A program made the position numbers and the translations under genes. The notes under the pieces were generated by a model. That model did no database searches. It was not told where the DNA came from and saw only the letters and a program-made list of their open reading frames with translations. Positions 1-5,066 of a stretch of DNA of 7,298 bases are shown one piece after another. Within the stretch, counting starts at the first letter, position 1; the number at the start of each line of letters is the position of its first letter. Location of the stretch: NCBI GenBank assembly GCA_900752275.1, contig CAADUS010000125.1, positions 1 to 7,298 on the forward strand, written 5' to 3'. The DNA is from an uncultured Collinsella sp. Its GTDB lineage: Bacteria > Actinomycetota > Coriobacteriia > Coriobacteriales > Coriobacteriaceae.

Positions 1-10
1 AGGTGCAATT

Positions 11-871
11 ATGTCTTTTGCCATCATAACCGACTCCACGTCGGACATCTCCCCCGCCCGCGCCCAAGAGCTCGGCATTTACGTGATTCCGCTGCATGTA
101 ATTATCGAAGGTGAGGACCTGCTCGACCAGGTGCAGATCACCGCCGAGGAGTACGTCGCCCGCATGGCAGGCTCCGAGCAGCTACCGCACACCTCGCAGC
201 CGAGCGCCGGTGAGTTCAAGGCGCTCTTTGATCGCGTGCTCGCCGACGGCCACGACAGTGCCATCTTTATCTCGCTGTGCAGCGAGTGGTCCGCCTGCTA
301 TGCCAACGCCAGCCTGACGGCCGAAACGCACGAGCTCGACGTGCGCTGCATCGACTCGCGCACCGGCTCGGGCGCCGAGGGCCTGCTGGTGGAGTACGCG
401 CTGGCCATGCGCGAGGACGGCCGCAGCCTGGACGAGACCGAGGCGCAGATCCGCGCGACGCTGCCCGACGCCCACCTGCTGCTGATTCCCCGCACGCTCG
501 AGAACCTCGTTAAGAACGGCCGCGCGCCCAAACTCGCCGGCCAGCTCACGCAGATGCTCAACATTCGCCTGGCCGTTTCGCCGGAGTGGAAATCGGGCGA
601 GATCAAGGCCATCAAAAAGGGCCGCGGCGCCAAGCGCATCGTCGCCAACACCATGGCCGACTGCCTCGCATTTTTGGCTGAACACCCGGGTTCGAGCGTG
701 CGCGTGCTCACGACCGGCGCCGCCGAGGAGCAAGAGCTCGTCAACCAGGCGCTCGCAGGCCAGGACTACGTAGACGCCGGCACCGGCCCCATCGGCTGCA
801 CCATCGCCACCCACGTAGGCGTCGACGCCATCGCCATCAGCTACTGCCCCCGCTACCAGCCCGTCCACTAG
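11..871 (+). CDS. DegV family fatty-acid-binding protein (FakB-like)
   Basis: This 286-residue protein has the usual DegV length. Family members bind a fatty acid and, in Firmicutes, present it to the kinase FakA, which makes acyl-phosphate for phospholipid synthesis; this is family knowledge. Visible family marks are the N-terminal ITDSTSDI (residues 5-12), TSQPS (61-65), the DS-containing strand (115-116), the LENLVKNGR segment (163-171), LNIRLAVS (183-190) and the C-terminal GPIGCTIATHVG (259-270), whose His268 matches the conserved ligand-side histidine. Two motifs are off consensus: the usual SGLSGTY loop reads SEWSACY (91-97), and the usual KGGRI reads KNGRA (168-172). The ATG at 11 has a partial AGG seven bases upstream, and the rest of the leader lies outside the window. 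No FakA gene is in view, so the ligand and partner are unknown. The gene converges with the toxin-antitoxin operon. Confidence 0.93.
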   Translation: MSFAIITDSTSDISPARAQELGIYVIPLHVIIEGEDLLDQVQITAEEYVARMAGSEQLPHTSQPSAGEFKALFDRVLADGHDSAIFISLCSEWSACYANASLTAETHELDVRCIDSRTGSGAEGLLVEYALAMREDGRSLDETEAQIRATLPDAHLLLIPRTLENLVKNGRAPKLAGQLTQMLNIRLAVSPEWKSGEIKAIKKGRGAKRIVANTMADCLAFLAEHPGSSVRVLTTGAAEEQELVNQALAGQDYVDAGTGPIGCTIATHVGVDAIAISYCPRYQPVH

Positions 872-886
872 GGGCACCTTAACCAC

Positions 887-949
887 TTGCGGTGGAATAG
901 GGACTGTTTTTGGCCAAAAACCCGACAATCAGTCCGTATTCCACCGCAA
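887..949. repeat. Large imperfect palindrome between convergent genes
   Basis: Arms 887-906 and 930-949 are 20 bases each and pair at 19 of 20 positions; the exception is G900 against G936. The 23-base loop (907-929) contains its own palindrome, TTTTTGGCCAAAAA (907-920). It lies 15 bases after the degV stop and 15 bases before the end of the toxin gene, in the convergent gap, so it could end transcription from both sides. No U-tract follows on either strand, so a classical intrinsic terminator is not supported. The loop motif GTTTTTGGCC resembles one in the palindrome at 3951-4018, which suggests a dispersed repeat family. Confidence 0.8.
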
Positions 950-964
950 CTTAAAAGCGGGCAA

Positions 965-1273
965 TCAGCCCTGCGGGCCCTGGAACAGTTCCTCATGCGA
1001 ACCCATTCTGACCAGCCGGATCACAGAGTTAGTCTTATGCGGCAAGTACAGAACGACCACATCGACCAAGCCATCGGATAGATGGAAATCGATGTGGCCG
1101 TTGTAATTGCCGCCCGGGTTTGAAAGCTCGTGGGCACCATATTCCGCGGGAAGCGAGCCGTGGGCCGCAAGCTCTGCAACTGCCGCCTTAAACTCAGTTT
1201 TTAGCTGCGGATGGATGCGCATCGTCCGTTTGTAATCCGCCTTAAACTGAGCCTCGACTTTAATCTCAAACAT
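965..1273 (-). CDS. yafQ: Type II toxin, YafQ/RelE superfamily mRNA endonuclease
   Basis: This 102-residue protein is of the size and pattern of YafQ-type ribosome-dependent mRNA interferases. The C-terminal LVRMGSHEELF (87-97) corresponds to the YafQ signature R-x-G-T-H-x-x-L-F, and His93 matches the catalytic histidine. His48 (AHEL) and His64 (DFHL) sit where YafQ has its other active-site histidines. The catalytic aspartate is probably Asp71 (DVVVLY), which implies about three extra residues compared with E. coli YafQ; this alignment was made by eye. The start is two bases after the antitoxin stop, with a GAGGA ribosome site inside the antitoxin's 3' end, so the genes are a translationally linked operon. 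The symbol is a family-level assignment. Key residues are intact, so the toxin is probably active. Confidence 0.88.
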   Translation of the reverse strand: MFEIKVEAQFKADYKRTMRIHPQLKTEFKAAVAELAAHGSLPAEYGAHELSNPGGNYNGHIDFHLSDGLVDVVVLYLPHKTNSVIRLVRMGSHEELFQGPQG

Positions 1274-1275
1274 CG

Positions 1276-1575
1276 CTAGTCCTCATCGAGGAATGATATA
1301 AGCTCATCAGCGTTATTGAATGACGGGCTATCGTCCGGCAAAATCCCCAACTCATGAGCCTCGGCAATCACCATGGCGCGTCTCGTCGCCTCGTTGGGAA
1401 CTTCAGGCCGACCCACAATCTCAAACGGAATCTTCTGCTGATTTACCAGCTGCCGGACAGCAAGGTTGAGATACGAATTGAGACTCAGACCAACCGTATC
1501 CAAGAACTCAGTCGCCTGTTCCTTGAGCCCCTCTTCGATGCGAACCGTCGTGGGCTTAACCGTTGCAGTAGACAT
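1276..1575 (-). CDS. relB: RelB/DinJ family antitoxin
   Basis: This 99-residue protein is the first gene of the toxin-antitoxin operon. Residues 8-46 have the ribbon-helix-helix pattern of RelB/DinJ antitoxins: a TTVRIEE strand, an amphipathic helix, a turn at GLSLNSY, then a second helix (SYLNLAVRQLVNQ). The KIPFEI segment (48-53) typically follows the fold in this family. The acidic C-terminal part (about 66-99, ending SFLDED) is the region expected to wrap and neutralise the toxin. The ATG is well supported by a perfect AGGAGGT ribosome site (1581-1587) five bases upstream. The N-terminal fold should bind the dyad at 1622-1657 and repress the operon. The toxin-antitoxin segment looks less GC-rich than its neighbours, consistent with acquisition. 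Confidence 0.9.
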   Translation of the reverse strand: MSTATVKPTTVRIEEGLKEQATEFLDTVGLSLNSYLNLAVRQLVNQQKIPFEIVGRPEVPNEATRRAMVIAEAHELGILPDDSPSFNNADELISFLDED

Positions 1576-1605
1576 ATGCGACCTCCTCGCCTCGTCTTTT
1601 GCATC

Positions 1606-1611
1606 AGTATA
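1606..1611 (-). promoter_or_regulatory. Putative -10 box of the toxin-antitoxin operon
   Basis: On the minus strand this reads TATACT, one base from the TATAAT consensus. It would place the transcription start near 1599, giving a leader of about 24 bases that contains the perfect ribosome site at 1581-1587. No convincing -35 hexamer is visible at normal spacing; that position is occupied by the dyad at 1622-1657. Confidence 0.55.
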
Positions 1612-1621
1612 CCCAGTTTAG

Positions 1622-1657
1622 ATGGCAGACTGATGTTAAATAGCATCAGTCTGCCAT
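1622..1657. promoter_or_regulatory. 14-bp dyad, likely antitoxin operator
   Basis: Perfect 14-base arms (1622-1635 and 1644-1657, each with the core GCAGACTGATG in opposite orientation) surround an 8-base AT-rich centre. The dyad sits directly upstream of the -10 box and covers the expected -35 region of the toxin-antitoxin promoter, the usual position for a ribbon-helix-helix operator. A third half-site, GCATCAGT (1601-1608), repeats 1643-1650 exactly and lies near the start of transcription. The dyad also lies downstream of the LOG gene on the same strand, but no U-tract follows it, so an operator role is preferred over a terminator. Confidence 0.65.
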
Positions 1658-1688
1658 TCTCATTACTACAACGACAGGCACGCTCGCC

Positions 1689-2447
1689 CTACATCAGCTC
1701 GCTCAGGGCGATGTCGACGGCCTCGTTGAGGTCGTCGGTGATGTGGACGAGGTCTGGATCGAGCGGACTGATCATGCCGGCATCCATCACCGGGCCGTTA
1801 AGCCAGTCGAACAGGCCCTGCCAGTATTCGCTGCCAATCAGCACGAGCGGCATACGCTTGACCTTGTGCGTCTGTACCAGCGTGAGCACCTCGAACATCT
1901 CGTCGAGCGTACCAAAGCCACCGGGGAACACGATGGCACCCGAGCTGTACTTAACGAACATGGTCTTGCGCACAAAGAAGTAGCGGAAGTCCATACCCAG
2001 GTTCACGTATTTGTTGAGCCCCTGCTCGTGCGGCAGTTCGATACCCAGGCCGACCGACTTGCCGTTGGCGCTCGCCGCTCCCCTGTTGGCCGCCTCCATA
2101 ATGCCAGGGCCACCGCCGGTGATGACCGCCACGCCGCGCTGGGCGATCTTGCGGCCGACCGTGCGCGCCGCCTTGTAGAGCGGATCTGTCTTGGGCGTGC
2201 GGGCGCTCCCGAAGATAGTCACCGCGGGCCCGAGCTCGGCAAGCGCGCCAAAGCCATCAACGAACTCGGCCTGAATGCGCAGCACGCGCCAGGGGTCGGC
2301 GTGCAGCCAGTCGGTCGAGTCCTCGGGCGCTAATAGGTTGGCGTACGTATTGTCCTTAGGAATCATGGGGCCGCGCATGACCACGGGGCCGCGGCGGTAC
2401 GTCTCGTCGTAGGCGGGCTCGCCCTCAACGTTCTCATTCTTAATCAT
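1689..2447 (-). CDS. LOG family protein (TIGR00730-type phosphoribohydrolase)
   Basis: This 252-residue protein has the two hallmark motifs of the LOG family: GGGPGIMEAANRG (111-123) and PGGFGTLDE (175-183). These bind the phosphate and form the active site of nucleotide 5'-monophosphate phosphoribohydrolases. Family members, often misnamed lysine decarboxylases, release the base from cytokinin-type or ordinary nucleoside monophosphates; the bacterial substrate is often unknown. The segment FRYFFVRKTMF (154-164) carries the conserved Arg and Lys. The first 50 or so residues are less conserved. The ATG at 2447 is chosen because AGGAG (2453-2457) lies five bases upstream. An in-frame ATG at 2516 would add 23 residues encoded by the hairpin region and has no good ribosome site. 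A terminator-like hairpin sits just before the ribosome site and may control expression. Confidence 0.9.
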   Translation of the reverse strand: MIKNENVEGEPAYDETYRRGPVVMRGPMIPKDNTYANLLAPEDSTDWLHADPWRVLRIQAEFVDGFGALAELGPAVTIFGSARTPKTDPLYKAARTVGRKIAQRGVAVITGGGPGIMEAANRGAASANGKSVGLGIELPHEQGLNKYVNLGMDFRYFFVRKTMFVKYSSGAIVFPGGFGTLDEMFEVLTLVQTHKVKRMPLVLIGSEYWQGLFDWLNGPVMDAGMISPLDPDLVHITDDLNEAVDIALSELM

Positions 2448-2461
2448 GGGTACTCCTATCG

Positions 2462-2505
2462 AAAAAAGAAACGGGCGGGGTCGACGCCATGCGTCAAACA
2501 CCCGT
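2462..2505 (-). terminator. Intrinsic-terminator-like hairpin before the LOG ribosome site
   Basis: On the minus strand an outer 7-bp helix (2499-2505 with 2471-2477, one G-U) and an inner 7-bp helix (2491-2497 with 2481-2487, one G-U) are separated by a small asymmetric internal loop and capped by a 3-base loop. The hairpin is followed by the T-rich tract TTTCTTTTTT (2471-2462; its first T also closes the stem). It could terminate tgt, whose stop is about 150 bases upstream. However, the T-tract ends only four bases before the LOG ribosome site at 2453-2457, so any promoter for LOG must lie upstream of, or overlap, the hairpin. That makes an attenuator in the LOG leader possible. Confidence 0.7.
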
Positions 2506-2657
2506 CCGAACATCAACTATTCGGTATGGTACCCACGATGCATCAAGCGCTTGCAAGCTATCGGTCAGCGGTCGTGCAGATAGTGCTAGCGAACGCGGCA
2601 ACCAATCGCCGCTTGGCCTTTGCCGTTGCTCGCGCCCCGCAAGGGCGCCCGCAGCTC
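2506..2657. other. tgt-LOG spacer with small hairpins, no gene seen
   Basis: This spacer holds no credible gene. It contains a compact 6-bp GC hairpin (2632-2637 with 2643-2648, loop CGCAA), nine bases after the tgt stop on the minus strand and lacking a U-tract. It also contains overlapping 10-base palindromes CAAGCGCTTG and GCTTGCAAGC near 2543-2558. No clear -35/-10 pair for the LOG gene could be fixed. Confidence 0.4.
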
Positions 2658-3797
2658 TTAGTAATCCACCGCCGCCGGGCTGTTCATCCAGTCGCTCACG
2701 AACGCACCGTAGCGGCCCTCGATAATGGCCTGGCGGGCGCGCTGCATCAAGTTGAGCAGGTAGTAGATGTTATGCATCGAAAGCAGAATGCCGCCGAGCA
2801 TCTCCTTCTGCGTGACCATGTGACGGATGAGCGCACGGCTGTAACCGCCCGTGCACACCGGGCAGGTGCAGGTGGGATCGATGGGGCCGTCGTCGTGCGC
2901 AAAGCGCGCGTTGCGGAAGTTGAGGCGACCCTCGCTGGAGAATGCCGTGCCCATGCGGCCGGTGCGCGTCGGCAGCACGCAGTCGAACATGTCGATACCC
3001 ACGCCCACGCCGCGCACGAGCGTCGTCGGGTTGCCGACGCCCATCAGGTAGCGCGGCTTGTGCTTGGGCATGTACTCGCTCACAAGCGGCGCCAGGGTCT
3101 CGAACATGGTCTCGTGGTCCTCGCCCACCGAGTAGCCGCCGATGCCGTAACCGGGGAAGTCGCCGCACTCCTCCAGATGGCGCAGAGAGCGCAGGCGCAG
3201 ATCCAGATGCATGCCGCCCTGGACGATGCCAAAGAGTGCCTGGTCATCGCGGGTGTGAGCCTTATAGCAACGCTCGGCCCACATGCTCGACAGCTCAACG
3301 GCGCGCTCGACGTAGGCGCGCGTGGCAGGATAGCCGGGGCACTGGTCGAGCTGCATGCAGATGTCGGAGCCGAGCTTCATGGCGATTTCCATGTTGTCCT
3401 CGGGCGTCCAGAACACGTGGCGACCGTCGTAGTCATTGACGATAAAACGCACACCCTCGTCGGTGAGCTTGACGGCGTCGTTATGGCTAAAGACCTGGAA
3501 GCCGCCCGAGTCGGTAAGGATGGGGCCGTGCCAGTTCATAAACTTGTGTAGGCCGCCCAGCTCGGCGATGGTGTCCTCGCCGGGGCGCATGGACAGGTGA
3601 TAGGTATTGGCAAGCACGATCTGGGCGCCGAGCTGCTTGTCGGTCTCGGTAGGAATACCCTTGACGTTTGCCTTGGTACCCACGGGCATAAAGATCGGCG
3701 TCTCGATGTCGCCGTGCGGGGTATGCAGCACGCCGGCGCGCGCGTGCGTCGTCGGGTCCTCGGCGATCAGGTCGAATATAAAAAGGCTCTGGTCCAT
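2658..3797 (-). CDS. tgt: tRNA-guanine transglycosylase
   Basis: This 379-residue enzyme exchanges the anticodon wobble guanine of tRNAs for Asp, Asn, His and Tyr with the queuine precursor preQ1 (or queuine), a step in queuosine synthesis. All key parts are visible: ILTDSGGFQVF (93-103) with the general acid/base Asp96; QGGMHLDLR (193-201) and GIGGYSVGE (218-226) of the substrate pocket; GIDMFDCVLPTRTGR (267-281) with the nucleophile Asp272; and the zinc site Cys310, Cys312, Cys315 and His342. Its length is typical of bacterial Tgt. The ATG at 3797 has AAGGAG (3807-3812) nine bases upstream and a TATAAT box at 3835-3840. No queA, queuosine transporter or secDF/yajC gene is visible nearby, so it appears to stand alone here. 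Confidence 0.97.
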   Translation of the reverse strand: MDQSLFIFDLIAEDPTTHARAGVLHTPHGDIETPIFMPVGTKANVKGIPTETDKQLGAQIVLANTYHLSMRPGEDTIAELGGLHKFMNWHGPILTDSGGFQVFSHNDAVKLTDEGVRFIVNDYDGRHVFWTPEDNMEIAMKLGSDICMQLDQCPGYPATRAYVERAVELSSMWAERCYKAHTRDDQALFGIVQGGMHLDLRLRSLRHLEECGDFPGYGIGGYSVGEDHETMFETLAPLVSEYMPKHKPRYLMGVGNPTTLVRGVGVGIDMFDCVLPTRTGRMGTAFSSEGRLNFRNARFAHDDGPIDPTCTCPVCTGGYSRALIRHMVTQKEMLGGILLSMHNIYYLLNLMQRARQAIIEGRYGAFVSDWMNSPAAVDY

Positions 3798-3834
3798 AAA
3801 CTGGAACTCCTTGGTTGCGGTTCATACGCAGACC

Positions 3835-3840
3835 ATTATA
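3835..3840 (-). promoter_or_regulatory. -10 box of tgt
   Basis: On the minus strand this is a perfect TATAAT, about 38 bases upstream of the tgt start codon and 22 bases upstream of its ribosome site. The expected transcription start is near 3828. The region 17 bases upstream has no good TTGACA match, so the -35 element is weak or absent. Confidence 0.65.
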
Positions 3841-3919
3841 CGAGCAACCAGCAAACCGCACCGACTCGACAGAAACTGGCGCGAGAGGCGGCGTGGCGGG
3901 GACACGACAAGGACACGGC

Positions 3920-3933
3920 AAATGAGCGTGGAT
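3920..3933. repeat. Orphan 14-base copy of a palindrome arm
   Basis: The 14 bases AAATGAGCGTGGAT are the exact reverse complement of 4007-4020, the outer part of the right arm of the next palindrome, and match the left arm (3951-3962) with one difference. They are followed directly by TTTTTGGAC, which resembles the loop-side motif GTTTTTGRCC of the palindrome family. This looks like a partial or decayed member of the same repeat. Confidence 0.6.
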
Positions 3934-3950
3934 TTTTGGACGCTTACCTC

Positions 3951-4018
3951 ATGAGTGTGGATAATCTCCCACTTTTGCCCAAAACACAGGTCAAAAACGG
4001 GAGATTATCCACGCTCAT
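3951..4018. repeat. Large imperfect palindrome with 20-base arms
   Basis: Arms 3951-3970 and 3999-4018 pair at 19 of 20 positions, and the exception (T3956 with G4013) is a G-U wobble in RNA. The loop is 28 bases (3971-3998). Read on the minus strand, the arm is followed at once by GTTTTTGACC, close to the GTTTTTGGCC at the same place in the palindrome at 887-949, although the arms are unrelated in sequence. It lies upstream of the tgt promoter. No U-tract is adjacent. Confidence 0.8.
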
Positions 4019-4026
4019 TTTGCAGG

Positions 4027-4082
4027 TAGTCATTGGGGACGTTCTTAAACGACTAGTCAAACAAGAACGTCCCCAATGACTA
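4027..4082. repeat. Perfect 20-base inverted repeat (GGGGACGTTCTT family)
   Basis: Arms 4027-4046 and 4063-4082 are perfect reverse complements with the core TTGGGGACGTTCTT. The 16-base loop contains the palindrome GACTAGTC (4051-4058). Read on the minus strand, 4055-4027 is a 29-base unit that matches 7122-7150 at 28 of 29 positions. The element starts eight bases after the preceding palindrome and ends 13 bases before the structured element at 4096. A dispersed repeat of this genome is the simplest reading; it lacks a U-tract and is not a classical terminator. Confidence 0.85.
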
Positions 4083-4095
4083 ATCCAACCAAGGC

Positions 4096-4222
4096 AACGC
4101 CGATGCTTTGAAACAGACAGCGAAAACCCGCCAGAGCGAGCAAGGTGCCTTGAAACAAGGCGGCATTGATCTTTTGATCATGCCGCCGAAGTTGAAAGGC
4201 AGATTGCCGCTCTGGCGGGTTT
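4096..4222 (+). ncRNA. Candidate structured RNA or repeat element, copy A
   Basis: A 15-bp perfect outer helix (4124-4138 with 4208-4222) encloses a large internal loop of about 20 + 20 bases. Inside is an 8-bp helix (4159-4166 with 4180-4187), a single bulged T (4167), a 4-bp helix (4168-4171 with 4176-4179) and a TTTT tetraloop. Copy B at 7169-7298 has the same architecture with different helix sequences but near-identical loop sequences: CAAGGTG (4141-4147), TGAAAC (4151-4156) and a 19-base stretch at 4188-4206. A 5' segment beginning AACGCCGATG (4096-4105) and ending CAGCG (4118-4122) is also shared at the same spacing. The strand is inferred from a G-U pair in copy B that would be A-C on the other strand. 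I do not recognise the family; a mobile or extragenic DNA hairpin is the main alternative. Confidence 0.65.
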
Positions 4223-4235
4223 GCAGCGTCAACTG

Positions 4236-4263
4236 GTTACGCGGTTTGGTAAAACCGCGTAAC
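4236..4263. terminator. 12-bp GC hairpin after the SDR stop
   Basis: Perfect 12-base arms (4236-4247 with 4252-4263) have a 4-base loop. On the minus strand the hairpin begins two bases after the dehydrogenase stop codon, and on the plus strand it lies 13 bases beyond the structured element. The stem is strong, but neither side has a proper U-tract. Termination or 3'-end protection is therefore plausible but unproven, and which transcript it serves is unclear. Confidence 0.45.
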
Positions 4264-4265
4264 TC

Positions 4266-5066
4266 TTAGGGACGCTGGCCCATGCCACCCTCGAGGGTGA
4301 CGGTCTCGCCGTTCATGTACTTAAAGTCGGGGCCGCAGAGCTGAACGACCACGCGGCCGATTTCCTTCTCGACATCGCCGTAATGGCCCGCCGGCGGCAT
4401 GTGGACGTTGGCCTTGAACGCCTCGGGATAGGCATCCTGGAAGTTCTCGAGCGCAGCAGTCCAGGCAAGCGGGCACACGATGTTGACGTTGATACCGTCC
4501 TTGCCCCACTCGTTGGCGGCGACGCGGGTCAGGCCACGGATGCCCTCCTTGGCGGCAGCATAGCTGCACTGGCCATAGTTGCCAAACAGGCCGGCGCCCG
4601 AAGCAAAGTTGACCACGGAGCCCTTGGTCTCCTTCAGGTGCGGGTAGGCCTTCTGCATGTACAGGTAGGTGGCATACAGGCCAGAGTAAATGGCCAGGTT
4701 AAACTGATCCATGGTGTGGTCGGCAATGGTCACGCCCGAAGCGCTGGCCTGAGCGTTGTTGACGACGGCGTCGATGCGACCGAACTCCTCAATCGCCTTG
4801 TCGATAACGTTCTGCACGACGGCCTCGTTGTCCTGACCAGCCGAGACATCGGCCTGAACAGGCAGAACCTTGACGCCGTACTCAGCCTCGAGAGACTCCT
4901 TGGCGGCCTCGAGCTTGGCGACGTTGCGGCCGGTGATGACGAGGTTTGCGCCCTCCTTGGCAAAAGCGATATCGATGCCGTAGCCGATGGAGCCGGCGGA
5001 GCCGTCCTTGAGCGTGGCCTTGCCGCCGCCGGTGACGATCACGGTCTTACCAGTGAAAAGTCCCAT
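4266..5066 (-). CDS. Short-chain dehydrogenase/reductase (SDR family)
   Basis: This 266-residue protein is an NAD(P)-dependent oxidoreductase of the classical SDR type. Visible features are a Rossmann N-terminus KTVIVTGGG (7-15), the end of the glycine-rich loop GSIGYG (25-30), the ADV segment after strand 4 (72-74), NNAQ (103-106), and the catalytic Ser156, Tyr169 and Lys173 in the Ser...Tyr-x-x-x-Lys pattern, followed by IVCPLAWT (196-203). The C-terminal NGETVTLEGGMG is typical of the fold. Two deviations stand out. The usual TGxxxGIG loop is expanded by roughly ten residues (KATLKDGSAGS, 16-26), and the usual NNAG is NNAQ. The ATG at 5066 is chosen for AAAGGA (5073-5078) six bases upstream; the in-frame ATG at 5114 would add 16 basic, unconserved residues. 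The substrate cannot be named, and FabG-like, steroid or sugar-alcohol activity are all possible. Confidence 0.88.
   Translation of the reverse strand: MGLFTGKTVIVTGGGKATLKDGSAGSIGYGIDIAFAKEGANLVITGRNVAKLEAAKESLEAEYGVKVLPVQADVSAGQDNEAVVQNVIDKAIEEFGRIDAVVNNAQASASGVTIADHTMDQFNLAIYSGLYATYLYMQKAYPHLKETKGSVVNFASGAGLFGNYGQCSYAAAKEGIRGLTRVAANEWGKDGINVNIVCPLAWTAALENFQDAYPEAFKANVHMPPAGHYGDVEKEIGRVVVQLCGPDFKYMNGETVTLEGGMGQRP

Noticed and set aside
182..928. 248-codon minus-strand frame opposite degV
   Set aside because: It is antisense to a clear DegV protein and shows only low-complexity Ala/Gly/Val sequence.
1622..1657. Terminator of the LOG gene
   Set aside because: The hairpin is well placed after LOG but has no U-tract on the minus strand. 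Its overlap with the promoter region of a ribbon-helix-helix antitoxin and the third half-site favour an operator.
2448..2516. N-terminal extension of the LOG protein from an ATG at 2516
   Set aside because: The extra 23 residues are encoded by the hairpin and U-tract region and lack conservation marks, whereas the ATG at 2447 has an AGGAG site at good spacing.
2526..3551. Long open frame on the plus strand opposite tgt (341 codons)
   Set aside because: It lies wholly antisense to the certain tgt gene, has no recognisable motif, has a His/Ala/Val-rich composition typical of antisense frames in GC-rich genes, and lacks a good ribosome site.
3951..4082. CRISPR array
   Set aside because: The repeats are palindromes with different arm sequences, not regularly spaced direct repeats with unique spacers, and no cas gene is in view.
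4027..4082. Ordinary intrinsic terminator
   Set aside because: The stem is perfect but no U-tract follows on either strand, and the unit recurs elsewhere, so a repeat element fits better.
4096..4263. tRNA gene or integron attC site
   Set aside because: No cloverleaf, T-loop or CCA end can be drawn, and the attC boxes (GTTRRRY and its partner) are absent at the helix ends.
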